Assembly (NCBI GenBank): GCA_946626595.1
Contig: CAMOUQ010000002.1
Coordinates: 1 to 64,000, forward strand
DNA length: 64,000 bases
Source of the DNA: an uncultured Prevotellaceae bacterium
GTDB lineage: Bacteria > Bacteroidota > Bacteroidia > Bacteroidales > Bacteroidaceae
Direction: 5' to 3'
Part shown: positions 54,775 to 63,012 of the stretch, in pieces
Layout: each line of letters starts with the position of its first letter
How positions within the stretch are numbered: the stretch's first letter is position 1
Program-made: the position numbers and the translations under genes
Notes under the pieces: model-generated
Databases searched by the model: none
Told to the model about the DNA's origin: nothing
Seen by the model: the letters and a program-made list of their open reading frames with translations, nothing else

Positions 54775-57348
54775 GTGAAACGCATAGCGATATATTGCAT
54801 ATTGATTGTCGCCTGGGGACTGACCGCAATGGCGCAGTCGTGGCCCGAGGCTGGGACGGAGACAAAGGCCGGAGTGCGCTGGTGGTGGCTGGGCTCGGCT
54901 CTCAGCGAGGCCGACATGCAGTGGAGCCTACGGCAGTATGCCCAGGCCGGCATCGGCACCGTGGAGATTACCCCCATATATGGCGTACAGGGCAACGAAG
55001 CCAACGAACTGTCTTTCCTCTCTCCACCCTGGATGAGGATGTTGCAAGCCGTGGAGGACGAGGCACGGGAAAGGGGCATTCTGGTCGACATGAACTGTGG
55101 CACGGGGTGGCCCTTCGGAGGTCCCACTACGCTCATCGAAGAGGCAGCCTGCAAAGCCGTTTTCCTCGTGGATACCGTCCTCGCCGGACATGCTCCCGTC
55201 CGACAGCTCGACAGCAGGGAACAGCCCTTCGCTCGTCTGCTTTGCGAGCGGCGCCATCCGCTGACCGAAGGCCGGCAACTCGTCATTCGCCTCTACATGA
55301 GCCGTACGCGCCAGATGGTGAAACGTGCTGCACCAGGTGGCGAAGGGTACGTCATCGACCACTTCGACCGACAGGCTGTCCGCCACTATCTGGAACGCTT
55401 CGACAAGGCCTTTGCCAACAACGCCACCACCCTGCCCCACAGTTTCTTCAACGACAGCTATGAGGTGTATGGCGCCAACTGGACGCCCACGTTGCTCTCC
55501 GAATTTCGTCGGCGCCGGGGCTATGCCCTGGAGGACCGCCTGCCACAATTGCTTGGCCTACAGGACGATGGCAACCAAACGCTGAGCGACTATCGCGAGA
55601 CGCTGAGCGACCTCTTGCTGGAGAACTTCACCCAGCAGTGGACCGCCTGGGCCCATGCCCACAACGCACTCACGCGCAACCAGGCTCACGGTTCGCCTGC
55701 CAACCTGCTCGACATCTATGCGGCTGTCGACATACCAGAGATCGAGGGCTTCGGCCTCTCCTCGTTTGGCATCAAGGGCCTGCGCACGGACCATGGCTAC
55801 ACACGCAAGAACGACAGCGACGTATCGATGCTCAAGTATGCCTCCTCCGCAGCCCACGTCATGGGACGCCCACATGTGTCCAGCGAGACCTTCACCTGGC
55901 TCACCGAACACTTCCGCACCTCACTCTCGCAGATGAAGCCCGACCTCGACCTGATGTTCACCTGCGGCGTCAACCGGATGTTCTTCCACGGAACGTGCTA
56001 CTCGCCGCCCTCTGCCCCCTGGCCAGGGTGGAAATTCTATGCTTCGGTGGACATGAGCCCCACGAACAGCATCTGGCGCGACGCACCCTACCTGATGCAA
56101 TATATCGAGCGCTGCCAGAGTTTCCTGCAGATGGGACAAACTGACAACGACTTCCTGGTCTACCTGCCCGTGCGCGACATGTGGCGACAGCGCCTCGCAC
56201 CAGGCGAACGAGGCCTCCTCATGCAGTTCGACATCCACAGCATGGCCCGCAAGGCTCCACAGTTCATCCGCAGCATTCAGCGCATCGACAGCCTGGGCTA
56301 CGACTGCGACTACATCAGCGACCGACAGCTGCAACGCGTCCGCGTCGTCGACGGGCAACTACTGACCGAGGGAGGCACACGCTATCGCGGACTGATTATC
56401 CCCAGCGGCACCACCATCGACGAACGTCTCCGTTCCACACTCTCTGCCATCACCTCACAGGCCGCCCACCTTGTCATCTACGGAGAGGACGATGCCCAGA
56501 TGTCGCGCCTGGCAAAGGCTGAACCCATGCGCTCGCAGCTCCATCTGCGTGCCATCCGTCGGCAGAACGATTCTGGCCATCACTACTTCATTGCCAACCT
56601 TACTCCTGCGGACGTCGAAGCCTTCGTACCCCTGGCTGTAGGCTATGCCGCTGCCACTTGGTTCAATCCCATGGACGGCAGCACACGACCTGCCACCATC
56701 GACAGCGGCAGACTCCACATTCGCCTCCGTTCTGGCGAAAGCCGCATCCTGCTGACGCAGGAAACAGGACAGAGGCCTGCGCTCGATGCCAGCCACGCAT
56801 CTGGTCTCATCATGGTCCATGCTCCGTCCTACGTCCCCCAGTGCATCGACCTGACCGCTCGCCCATGGACACTTTCATTCCTCTCCTCTGCCCCAAAGGT
56901 GGACAAGACTTTCCGTCTGCCCCGACTACAGACGTGGGAAACCTTGGACGACGACTCCGTGCGTGCCACGATGGGGACAGGCGTATACACCACCACCTTC
57001 AGCATGAAAGTTCGCGATGCAGAGGGAGCGTGGAATATAGAGTTGGGAGACGTGCGCGAGAGTGCCCGTGTGTACCTGAATGGCAAGTACCTGGGATGTG
57101 CCTGGGCTGCACCCTTCTCACTCTCTTGCCAGGATGCTCTCCGCAAGGGAAAGAACACGTTACGCATAGAGGTCACCAACTTGCCTGCCAACCGCATTGC
57201 AGAACTCGACCGCCAGAACTATCCTTGGCGACGCATGAAGGAAATCAACGTCGTCGACATCAACTACAAGTCCACAAAATACAACCGCTGGACACCAGTG
57301 CCCAGCGGTTTGAACTCGGAAGTAAAACTTGTAAGAGGCGATGACTGA
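54775..57348 (+). CDS. Secreted GH106-like alpha-L-rhamnosidase
   Basis: This 857-residue protein begins at GTG 54775 (KRIAIYCILIVAWGLTAMAQ is a good signal peptide); the longer frame upstream runs into repeat filler. The body matches family GH106: RWWWLGSALSEADM, GTVEITPIYG, MNCGTGWPFGGP, FNDSYEVYGANWTP and SSETFTWLTEHF, then a C-terminal beta-sandwich with GVYTTTFSMKV. GH106 enzymes release L-rhamnose, for example from rhamnogalacturonan. It lies 86 bp after the GH28-GH105 gene, so the two probably act on the same polymer. It converges on the PL1 gene. Confidence 0.88.
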   Translation: MKRIAIYCILIVAWGLTAMAQSWPEAGTETKAGVRWWWLGSALSEADMQWSLRQYAQAGIGTVEITPIYGVQGNEANELSFLSPPWMRMLQAVEDEARERGILVDMNCGTGWPFGGPTTLIEEAACKAVFLVDTVLAGHAPVRQLDSREQPFARLLCERRHPLTEGRQLVIRLYMSRTRQMVKRAAPGGEGYVIDHFDRQAVRHYLERFDKAFANNATTLPHSFFNDSYEVYGANWTPTLLSEFRRRRGYALEDRLPQLLGLQDDGNQTLSDYRETLSDLLLENFTQQWTAWAHAHNALTRNQAHGSPANLLDIYAAVDIPEIEGFGLSSFGIKGLRTDHGYTRKNDSDVSMLKYASSAAHVMGRPHVSSETFTWLTEHFRTSLSQMKPDLDLMFTCGVNRMFFHGTCYSPPSAPWPGWKFYASVDMSPTNSIWRDAPYLMQYIERCQSFLQMGQTDNDFLVYLPVRDMWRQRLAPGERGLLMQFDIHSMARKAPQFIRSIQRIDSLGYDCDYISDRQLQRVRVVDGQLLTEGGTRYRGLIIPSGTTIDERLRSTLSAITSQAAHLVIYGEDDAQMSRLAKAEPMRSQLHLRAIRRQNDSGHHYFIANLTPADVEAFVPLAVGYAAATWFNPMDGSTRPATIDSGRLHIRLRSGESRILLTQETGQRPALDASHASGLIMVHAPSYVPQCIDLTARPWTLSFLSSAPKVDKTFRLPRLQTWETLDDDSVRATMGTGVYTTTFSMKVRDAEGAWNIELGDVRESARVYLNGKYLGCAWAAPFSLSCQDALRKGKNTLRIEVTNLPANRIAELDRQNYPWRRMKEINVVDINYKSTKYNRWTPVPSGLNSEVKLVRGDD

Positions 57349-57357
57349 AAGATGCCA

Positions 57358-59586
57358 TCAACGCACCAGCTTGCGGGTCTCTATGCGGCCGTCTTCCGTA
57401 GAACTGCGTTGCAGATAGATGCCACGAACGGGTGGTGACGACAGACGGTGGCCCTGCAGGTCGTAGTAGCCAGTGGCTTGTGCTCTAGCTTGTAAGGGCG
57501 CAACAGGGGTAACCTGCTGGATGTCGGCCTCCACGAAAGTAAATATCATGTCGGAGCGATCCAATGTGCCCGAGCCCCAGAACCAGTCGTCAGGAAACTT
57601 GCGTGCCCTGATTTGCATGTTGCTGCTGGAGGGACTGTTGATGCGATACATCGATACGGCCGTCTTCAGCCCCGACTGCGAGGGAGACTGGTTGCCCGTA
57701 TAGTTGATGGTGAGAACGGCAGGCGTGTCGGAGGTACCAATGCGGTCGGCCGAGGCTATGGTACGGTTGGCGGCAGAGATATATTTGTCCGTCCCTACAT
57801 TGCGGAACGAGAAACCCTCGCCCATTGGCTGTATGTCCCACATCAGAGCCGTATCGTCCCACCGATATTCCTCAGTCGAACCCAGCGTTCCGTTGCTGTT
57901 GAAGCAGAGATACTTGGGATTTCCGGCTATGGTGGTGCCAGAGTTGAAGGGCACGGTAGCATAGTTCAGAATGCGATAATACTTGCCTTCCTTGGGCGTG
58001 AAGGTTGACGTGCCTGCAGGTGTGCCACCACCAGGACGCATGTATTCGTCGTTTACGGCCACTACGGCCGAATAGGCCGATTCGCCCTCCTCCACCAGCG
58101 TCTTCAGACGGAAGAAATAGAGCTTCCCTTCCGTGAGGTTGCGCACTACGGCATAGGCATAAGAGGGACGCAGGCGCTGTATCTCCACGAATTCCTTACC
58201 GTCCTCCGACATTTCCAACACGTTGGCCACAGCCTCCGGCTCGTTGTTTGTCCAGTTGATTCTGGCCGTTGTCGGGTTCAGCAGGGTGGCCGTCACATCG
58301 GTTGGATACATCACGAAGGCCGTCTTACAGGCCAGACTGTTGATGTAGTGTTCGATGTTCGTATACCCACCCCCCAGCGTTTTCGCTGTGGCATCGTTCT
58401 TCGAAGGGTCGAGTCCGTTCTCGCGTTCCCATGCGTCACTCATGCCATCGCGGTCGTTGTCCTCGACGGGAGTGCCGCCAGCCACCTTGCCAATGCCGCC
58501 CACGTCCTCCTCGTTAGCGATGAAGGCTCCCTTCGTGCCTAACGAGGTCAGTTGACTGATGAGACGTCGATCGTGGATGTCCCTGACACGTGAGGCTCCC
58601 ACGTGGTCCACGATTTCGTAGTAAGCCTCTTCGGCTGTCTGCAGGTTCATGGGGCCGTTGCACTTCAGCGTGGGCTCACTCATGGGCGTGGCGCTATTGT
58701 GGTCGGTTATGAGAGTGCCGTTCAGCTTTCCGTCTTTGTTGCCGTCGTAGTAGTTGCCGGTACTGTAGAGATGGTCGGTCGCTGTCCAGTCGTCGAAGTA
58801 TTTGTCGCCTGTGGTGTTCGGTCCGGCTATGAAGTAGTTGTTCATCACGTCCTGATAGTTGTCGCCTGCCGAGTGTCCGCCTATGATGCCCATGGCATAG
58901 TTGTAGACGACGTTGTTGTAGTATTGCAGGTAGCACTTCATCTTGGGGTTTCGGCTCTTGTTGTCAATCCAAAGGCAGTGGCTGATGGTCCAGTTGCGCG
59001 TGCCGTCGGTAATGCTGCCGAAGCGCTGCGGCTCTATGCCCTCGGATATGATGCAGTTTTGCCAAGTGATGTTGTTGGCATCCTTGATGTGGACGTCGTC
59101 CCACGGTCCCCACGATATGCTGCAATGGTCCAGAATGACGTTGCTGCAGTTGTCCAGCGTCAGCGTACATTTACTCTGGTTCACACTCTTTCCCCCTCGC
59201 ATGCGCAGATAGCGGATGATAATGTTGGAATTGCCAGAGGCTATGACGCGTCCGCCGTAGACGGTAATGCCCTCGCCAGGCGCAGTCTGCCCGGCTATGG
59301 TGATATTGCTGGCAATCGTTATGGCCTTGTTGGTGATATCTATCACGCCACCAACGTCGAAGACGACTATACGTCCCGACTTGCTTACGGCATCGGCCAA
59401 CGAACCTGCCCCCTCTGCATTCAGATTAGTGACATGCACCACTGTCCCAGCTCGTCCGCCTGTGGCGAATGCGCCAAAGCCTTCTGCCCCAGGGAATGCA
59501 AGTTGCTGGGCATGAAGGGGAATGAGTGGCAGAAGAAAGAAGAGAACATTAGAAACTCGTCTCCAGAAAAGGGAATCTTTCATCAT
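57358..59586 (-). CDS. Secreted PL1-like pectate lyase with FN3 and C-terminal tail
   Basis: This roughly 742-residue exported protein has a signal peptide (MMKDSLF...LHAQ), a right-handed beta-helix (about 25-370) with FPGAEGFGAFATGGRAG, IIIRYLRMRGG, ILDHCSISWGPWDDVHIK and RFGSITDG, all PL1-type, a DNDRDGMSDAWE calcium/dockerin-like loop, an FN3 domain (about 450-530), a jellyroll-type segment and a tail GYYDLQGHRL...RGIYLQ. It cleaves pectin by beta-elimination and would supply the unsaturated ends removed by the GH105 domain. Start chosen at 59586 (or 59583). Confidence 0.88.
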   Translation of the reverse strand: MMKDSLFWRRVSNVLFFLLPLIPLHAQQLAFPGAEGFGAFATGGRAGTVVHVTNLNAEGAGSLADAVSKSGRIVVFDVGGVIDITNKAITIASNITIAGQTAPGEGITVYGGRVIASGNSNIIIRYLRMRGGKSVNQSKCTLTLDNCSNVILDHCSISWGPWDDVHIKDANNITWQNCIISEGIEPQRFGSITDGTRNWTISHCLWIDNKSRNPKMKCYLQYYNNVVYNYAMGIIGGHSAGDNYQDVMNNYFIAGPNTTGDKYFDDWTATDHLYSTGNYYDGNKDGKLNGTLITDHNSATPMSEPTLKCNGPMNLQTAEEAYYEIVDHVGASRVRDIHDRRLISQLTSLGTKGAFIANEEDVGGIGKVAGGTPVEDNDRDGMSDAWERENGLDPSKNDATAKTLGGGYTNIEHYINSLACKTAFVMYPTDVTATLLNPTTARINWTNNEPEAVANVLEMSEDGKEFVEIQRLRPSYAYAVVRNLTEGKLYFFRLKTLVEEGESAYSAVVAVNDEYMRPGGGTPAGTSTFTPKEGKYYRILNYATVPFNSGTTIAGNPKYLCFNSNGTLGSTEEYRWDDTALMWDIQPMGEGFSFRNVGTDKYISAANRTIASADRIGTSDTPAVLTINYTGNQSPSQSGLKTAVSMYRINSPSSSNMQIRARKFPDDWFWGSGTLDRSDMIFTFVEADIQQVTPVAPLQARAQATGYYDLQGHRLSSPPVRGIYLQRSSTEDGRIETRKLVR

Positions 59587-59603
59587 GCAACGTTTTATTA
59601 TGC

Positions 59604-59632
59604 AGAAGGGCACCTCTGCGAAGTGCCCTTCT
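59604..59632. terminator. Hairpin between DUF4332 and PL1 genes
   Basis: A 10-bp perfect stem AGAAGGGCAC / GTGCCCTTCT with a 9-nt loop, 19 bp downstream of the DUF4332 stop (minus strand). There is no T-run on the minus strand, so termination efficiency is uncertain. Confidence 0.6.
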
Positions 59633-59650
59633 TATGGTCAAAAAAATAAT

Positions 59651-60058
59651 TTAGTATTCCATCACTGCAGGCAGTTCTTTGGCCTGCTCCACCATCTTCT
59701 CCACCTCGCTGACAGCAGGAACGCGACGCACGAGATGCTTCTCGGCGTTCACCTCCTCTAATTTGGCCTGCAGGTTGGCAGGAACACGATGCTTCAATTC
59801 CTTCACAGTGTCCACTCCGGCAGCTTCCAACAACTCCGAGAACTGTGGACCGACGCCATTGATGCGCATCAGGTCGCAATGGTTTGTCCAGGTAAGGATG
59901 AGTTTGGGTGAAATGCCTGTGGCTTCAGCCAGTTCGGCACGTCCGGCAGGTTTTGCACACTTCGCCAAAAGGGCATCGGTGCTCTCAACCCCAGCAGCAA
60001 TAAGTTTCTCGGCATACACAGCACCGATACCTTCCACATCAACAATCTTGTAGTTCAT
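59651..60058 (-). CDS. DUF4332 domain-containing protein (helix-hairpin-helix repeats)
   Basis: This 135-residue cytoplasmic protein has two helix-hairpin-helix-like repeats (VEGIGAVYAEKLIAAGV near 6-22, INGVGPQFSELLEAAGV near 70-86), the DUF4332 pattern. It probably binds DNA or RNA; the specific role is unknown. The ATG at 60058 (MNYKIVDV) matches the conserved start; the frame extends upstream without support. Confidence 0.85.
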   Translation of the reverse strand: MNYKIVDVEGIGAVYAEKLIAAGVESTDALLAKCAKPAGRAELAEATGISPKLILTWTNHCDLMRINGVGPQFSELLEAAGVDTVKELKHRVPANLQAKLEEVNAEKHLVRRVPAVSEVEKMVEQAKELPAVMEY

Positions 60059-60104
60059 AGCATACGTTTTTAGGGTTAAACAATAAGTTGACGCTACGAA
60101 ATTA

Positions 60105-60143
60105 CAAAAAAAAGAAATCCCCTCCAAGCGATGAAGGGGATTT
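60105..60143 (-). terminator. Rho-independent terminator of rplU-rpmA
   Basis: On the minus strand AAATCCCCT (60143-60135), a loop of 11 nt, AGGGGATTT (60123-60115), a C and eight T's (60113-60106). It starts 26 bp after the rpmA stop. Confidence 0.93.
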
Positions 60144-60168
60144 TCTTTTTGTTCTGAGTGTGTTCTAC

Positions 60169-60426
60169 TTATGCTTCAGGCATAACGCTAACGGTGGAGC
60201 GGTCGCGGCGACCCTTCTTGAACGTTACGATTCCGTCCTTCAGGGCATACAGGGTATTGTCCTTACCCATAGCCACACCTTCGCCTGCATAGTGGCGTGT
60301 GCCACGCTGACGGACGATGATGTTGCCGGCGATGCACTTCTCACCACCGAAAATCTTAACACCTAATCTTTGGGCAGCGCTCTCGCGGCCGTTCTTAGAA
60401 CTACCTACACCTTTTTTATGTGCCAT
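60169..60426 (-). CDS. rpmA: Ribosomal protein bL27
   Basis: This 85-residue protein of the large subunit lies near the peptidyl-transferase centre. The sequence [16 protein letters not shown]...[17 protein letters not shown] is diagnostic. It is 23 bp after rplU and followed by a strong terminator. Confidence 0.98.
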   Translation of the reverse strand: MAHKKGVGSSKNGRESAAQRLGVKIFGGEKCIAGNIIVRQRGTRHYAGEGVAMGKDNTLYALKDGIVTFKKGRRDRSTVSVMPEA

Positions 60427-60449
60427 ACGTTTGTCCTCCTAATTAATTG

Positions 60450-60767
60450 TTAAGCAATAACTTCCTTGATAGTCAGCTCTGTGAACTGCTGACGATGACC
60501 ATTGAGCTTACGATAGCCCTTGCGACGCTTCTTGTGGAAGACGAGCACCTTGTCGCCCTTTACCAGGGGACTTACTACCTCGGCTACAACCTTAGCACCC
60601 TCGATGGCGGGAGCACCTACGGTGATGGCACCGTCGTTGTCTACCAACAACACTCTCTCAAACTCAACAGTCTGGCCAGCCTCTGCACCCACGATGTGGT
60701 GTACAAACAGTTTCTTGCCGGCTTCCGTGCGGAACTGTTGACCGTTAATCTCTACGATTGCGTACAT
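60450..60767 (-). CDS. rplU: Ribosomal protein bL21
   Basis: This 105-residue 50S subunit protein has the diagnostic [17 protein letters not shown] start and [22 protein letters not shown]-binding end. It is the first gene of rplU-rpmA. Confidence 0.98.
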   Translation of the reverse strand: MYAIVEINGQQFRTEAGKKLFVHHIVGAEAGQTVEFERVLLVDNDGAITVGAPAIEGAKVVAEVVSPLVKGDKVLVFHKKRRKGYRKLNGHRQQFTELTIKEVIA

Positions 60768-60787
60768 TATTTAATAATTATTTAACG

Positions 60788-60809
60788 GGTTTCACCGCAG
60801 GGCGGAACC
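60788..60809 (-). promoter_or_regulatory. Hairpin in the rplU leader
   Basis: In the roughly 80-nt leader, GGTT/AACC and CCGC/GCGG pair around a CCT loop. It may be a leader for autogenous control of the L21-L27 operon, but I cannot match it to a known family. Confidence 0.4.
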
Positions 60810-60854
60810 ATCTCGTGGTCCTCTTATTCGAGCCTGTGCGGCATAAATCGGCTG

Positions 60855-60886
60855 CAAAGATACTACTTTTCTTTTATCTGACCAAA
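60855..60886 (-). promoter_or_regulatory. Promoter of rplU-rpmA
   Basis: On the minus strand TTTG (60886-60883), 20 bp, TATCTTTG (60862-60855). Confidence 0.85.
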
Positions 60887-60989
60887 TATTTCCATGCTTT
60901 TTTGCTTCGTCATTCAGTAACTATAGACAAAGCCATGGTTGTTGTCTGCACTCCGGCACTACTTTATCATCGCCATGGGCACAGTCGTC

Positions 60990-62849
60990 CTATGCTCTCT
61001 CGCTCAGTTCAAGCCAGCGCATTTCTTTCTCATCGAGTTCCTGCTGCAAGAGTGGCAGACGCTTGGACATCGCCGTAATGTTGTCCACAGAAGCTGTGCC
61101 CCCAGACAACGCTTGGACGATTTCGGCCTTTTCCTGTTCCAGGGACTCGATATCCTTTCCAAGTTGCTCAAACTCGCGCTTCTCATTGAATGACAGGCGC
61201 TGGCGGCGCGTGGGAGGATTAGGAGCATTGGAGGCTGTGGGGTCTTTAGGTTCTTTAAGGTCTTTAGGGGCATTAAGGGCCTTAGAGTCCTTAGGGGATT
61301 TTGATTCTTTGGGCTGCAGGCGTTCCCACTCGCGGTACTGGGTATAGTTTCCAGGAAAGTCTTTGACCACACCATTGCCGTGGAACACAAGCAGGTGGTC
61401 GACCACCTTATCCATGAAGTAGCGATCGTGGCTGACCACAATGACGCACCCCCGAAAGTCTGCAAGATATTCTTCAAGGATTTGAAGCGTGAGAATGTCG
61501 AGGTCATTGGTGGGTTCGTCAAGGACCAGGAAGTTAGGATTCGTCATCAGCACTTGGCAGAGATGCAGACGGCGCTGTTCGCCTCCAGAGAGTTTATAAA
61601 TGTAGTTTTGTTGTTGTTCGGGTGAGAACATGAAATGCTGCAGGAATTGCATGGCGGTGAGATGACGCCCCTGGCCAAGGTCGACGTATTCGGCCGTACG
61701 GCGAATTGCATCTATGACCTTCATCTGCTGGTCGAACTGCATACCCTCCTGGGAAAAGTAGCCGAAGCGAACTGTTTCTCCTACAACGAAACGCCCAGAA
61801 TCGGGTTGCACAAGTCCGAGAAGCATCTTCACAAAGGTGCTCTTGCCAGTGCCGTTGGCTCCGACGATGCCCATCTTCTCAAAGCGCGAAAAGTTATAGT
61901 AGAAGTCCTTGAGGATGATTTTGCGGCCTTCTTCGCCACGCTCAGGATATGCCTTGCTGACATACTGCGCCTCGAAGATTTTGGAGCCGATATAAGTCGA
62001 GTTGAGTTGCAATCGCATGCGTTTCTCCTCCTGGCGCTGTTTGGCAATCTTCTCCAGTTCGAAGAAGGCCTCCTCACGATATCGAGCCTTGTGCCCACGA
62101 GCCTGCGGCATGCGGCGCATCCAGTCCAACTCCGTGCGGTAAAGGTTCTGTGCACGGGCTACTTGTGCCGTAGTGGCCTCTACCCTCTCCTGCCGTTTCT
62201 CCAGATAGTAGGCATAGTTGCCCCGATAGGTATAGAGCGTCTGGTTGTCGAGTTCGAGAATGACGGTGCAGACGCGGTCGAGGAAGTAGCGATCGTGAGT
62301 TACCATGAGCAGTGTCATGCAAGAGCGTGAGAGATACTTCTCCAGCCATTCTATCATCTCCAAGTCGAGATGGTTGGTCGGTTCATCCAGGATGAGCATG
62401 TCCGGCTGAATGGTCAGTACATTGGCCAGCGCCACACGTTTCAGTTGGCCTCCGGAGAGTTCGGACAGGTGCTGGTTGAGGTCCGTGATACGGAGTTTCG
62501 TCAGCACCTGATCGCTTCGCAGCTGATACTCAGCCGCCTGTTCTGGGGGCATGGAGGCCAGGTCGAGGTGCCAGTAACTGGCCTCGCGCACGGTCATGTG
62601 CATGGGATAATGAGGTATCTGTTCCAAATACCCCACCCTGATGCCGTTGCGATAGACAACGGTACCCGAGTCGGGACTATCCTTGCCTGAGAGGATGTTC
62701 AGCAGCGTGGTCTTGCCCGTTCCGTTCTGGGCAATAAGGCCTACATGTTGCCGTTCGGCTATACCGAAACTCACGTCGCTGAAGAGCACACGGTCGCCCA
62801 CGCTGCGGGTGAGTCCGCTTACCTGTAAATAGGGATTCTGTTGCGCCAC
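60990..62849 (-). CDS. ABC-F family ATPase (Uup-like) with a repeat-encoded linker
   Basis: This 619-residue soluble protein has two ABC cassettes (Walker A QNGTGKTT near 41-48 and ANGTGKST near 344-351; signatures LSGGQLKR and LSGGEQRR; Walker B LILDEPTNHLD and LVLDEPTNDLD) joined by a P-site tRNA-interaction-like linker, and a C-terminal coiled coil (about 555-619). It has no membrane segment; such proteins act on the ribosome. Between the second cassette and the coiled coil is a stretch of PKD/SKA/LNA/PKD/LKE tripeptides encoded by an in-frame 9-bp array. Confidence 0.92.
   Translation of the reverse strand: MAQQNPYLQVSGLTRSVGDRVLFSDVSFGIAERQHVGLIAQNGTGKTTLLNILSGKDSPDSGTVVYRNGIRVGYLEQIPHYPMHMTVREASYWHLDLASMPPEQAAEYQLRSDQVLTKLRITDLNQHLSELSGGQLKRVALANVLTIQPDMLILDEPTNHLDLEMIEWLEKYLSRSCMTLLMVTHDRYFLDRVCTVILELDNQTLYTYRGNYAYYLEKRQERVEATTAQVARAQNLYRTELDWMRRMPQARGHKARYREEAFFELEKIAKQRQEEKRMRLQLNSTYIGSKIFEAQYVSKAYPERGEEGRKIILKDFYYNFSRFEKMGIVGANGTGKSTFVKMLLGLVQPDSGRFVVGETVRFGYFSQEGMQFDQQMKVIDAIRRTAEYVDLGQGRHLTAMQFLQHFMFSPEQQQNYIYKLSGGEQRRLHLCQVLMTNPNFLVLDEPTNDLDILTLQILEEYLADFRGCVIVVSHDRYFMDKVVDHLLVFHGNGVVKDFPGNYTQYREWERLQPKESKSPKDSKALNAPKDLKEPKDPTASNAPNPPTRRQRLSFNEKREFEQLGKDIESLEQEKAEIVQALSGGTASVDNITAMSKRLPLLQQELDEKEMRWLELSERA
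61213..61310 (-). repeat. In-frame 9-bp array (CCTAAGGAC-type) inside the ABC-F gene
   Basis: Nine or so 9-bp units read on the minus strand as CCTAAGGAC, TCTAAGGCC, CTTAATGCC, CCTAAAGAC, CTTAAAGAA, CCTAAAGAC, encoding P/S/L-K-D/E/A tripeptides. The unit equals the intergenic CCCTAARGC arrays at 20188 and 21556. Confidence 0.9.
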
Positions 62850-62894
62850 AAATTGATGTTTTTCTTGATTTTCGGCACGAAATTAGTCTTTTTA

Positions 62895-62926
62895 TTTGGA
62901 AAAACAAAGAAAACTTCATATCTTTG
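62895..62926 (+). promoter_or_regulatory. Promoter of rho
   Basis: TTTG (62895-62898), 20 bp, TATCTTTG (62919-62926). The leader to the ATG is about 85 nt, long enough for autoregulation. Confidence 0.83.
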
Positions 62927-63012
62927 CACTCAGAAATAGAAAGAACACACCGTTACTTTCCTTTTTTTCCAAAGATTATCATTTTACATTCTACACTTTA
63001 CATCATTATTAC

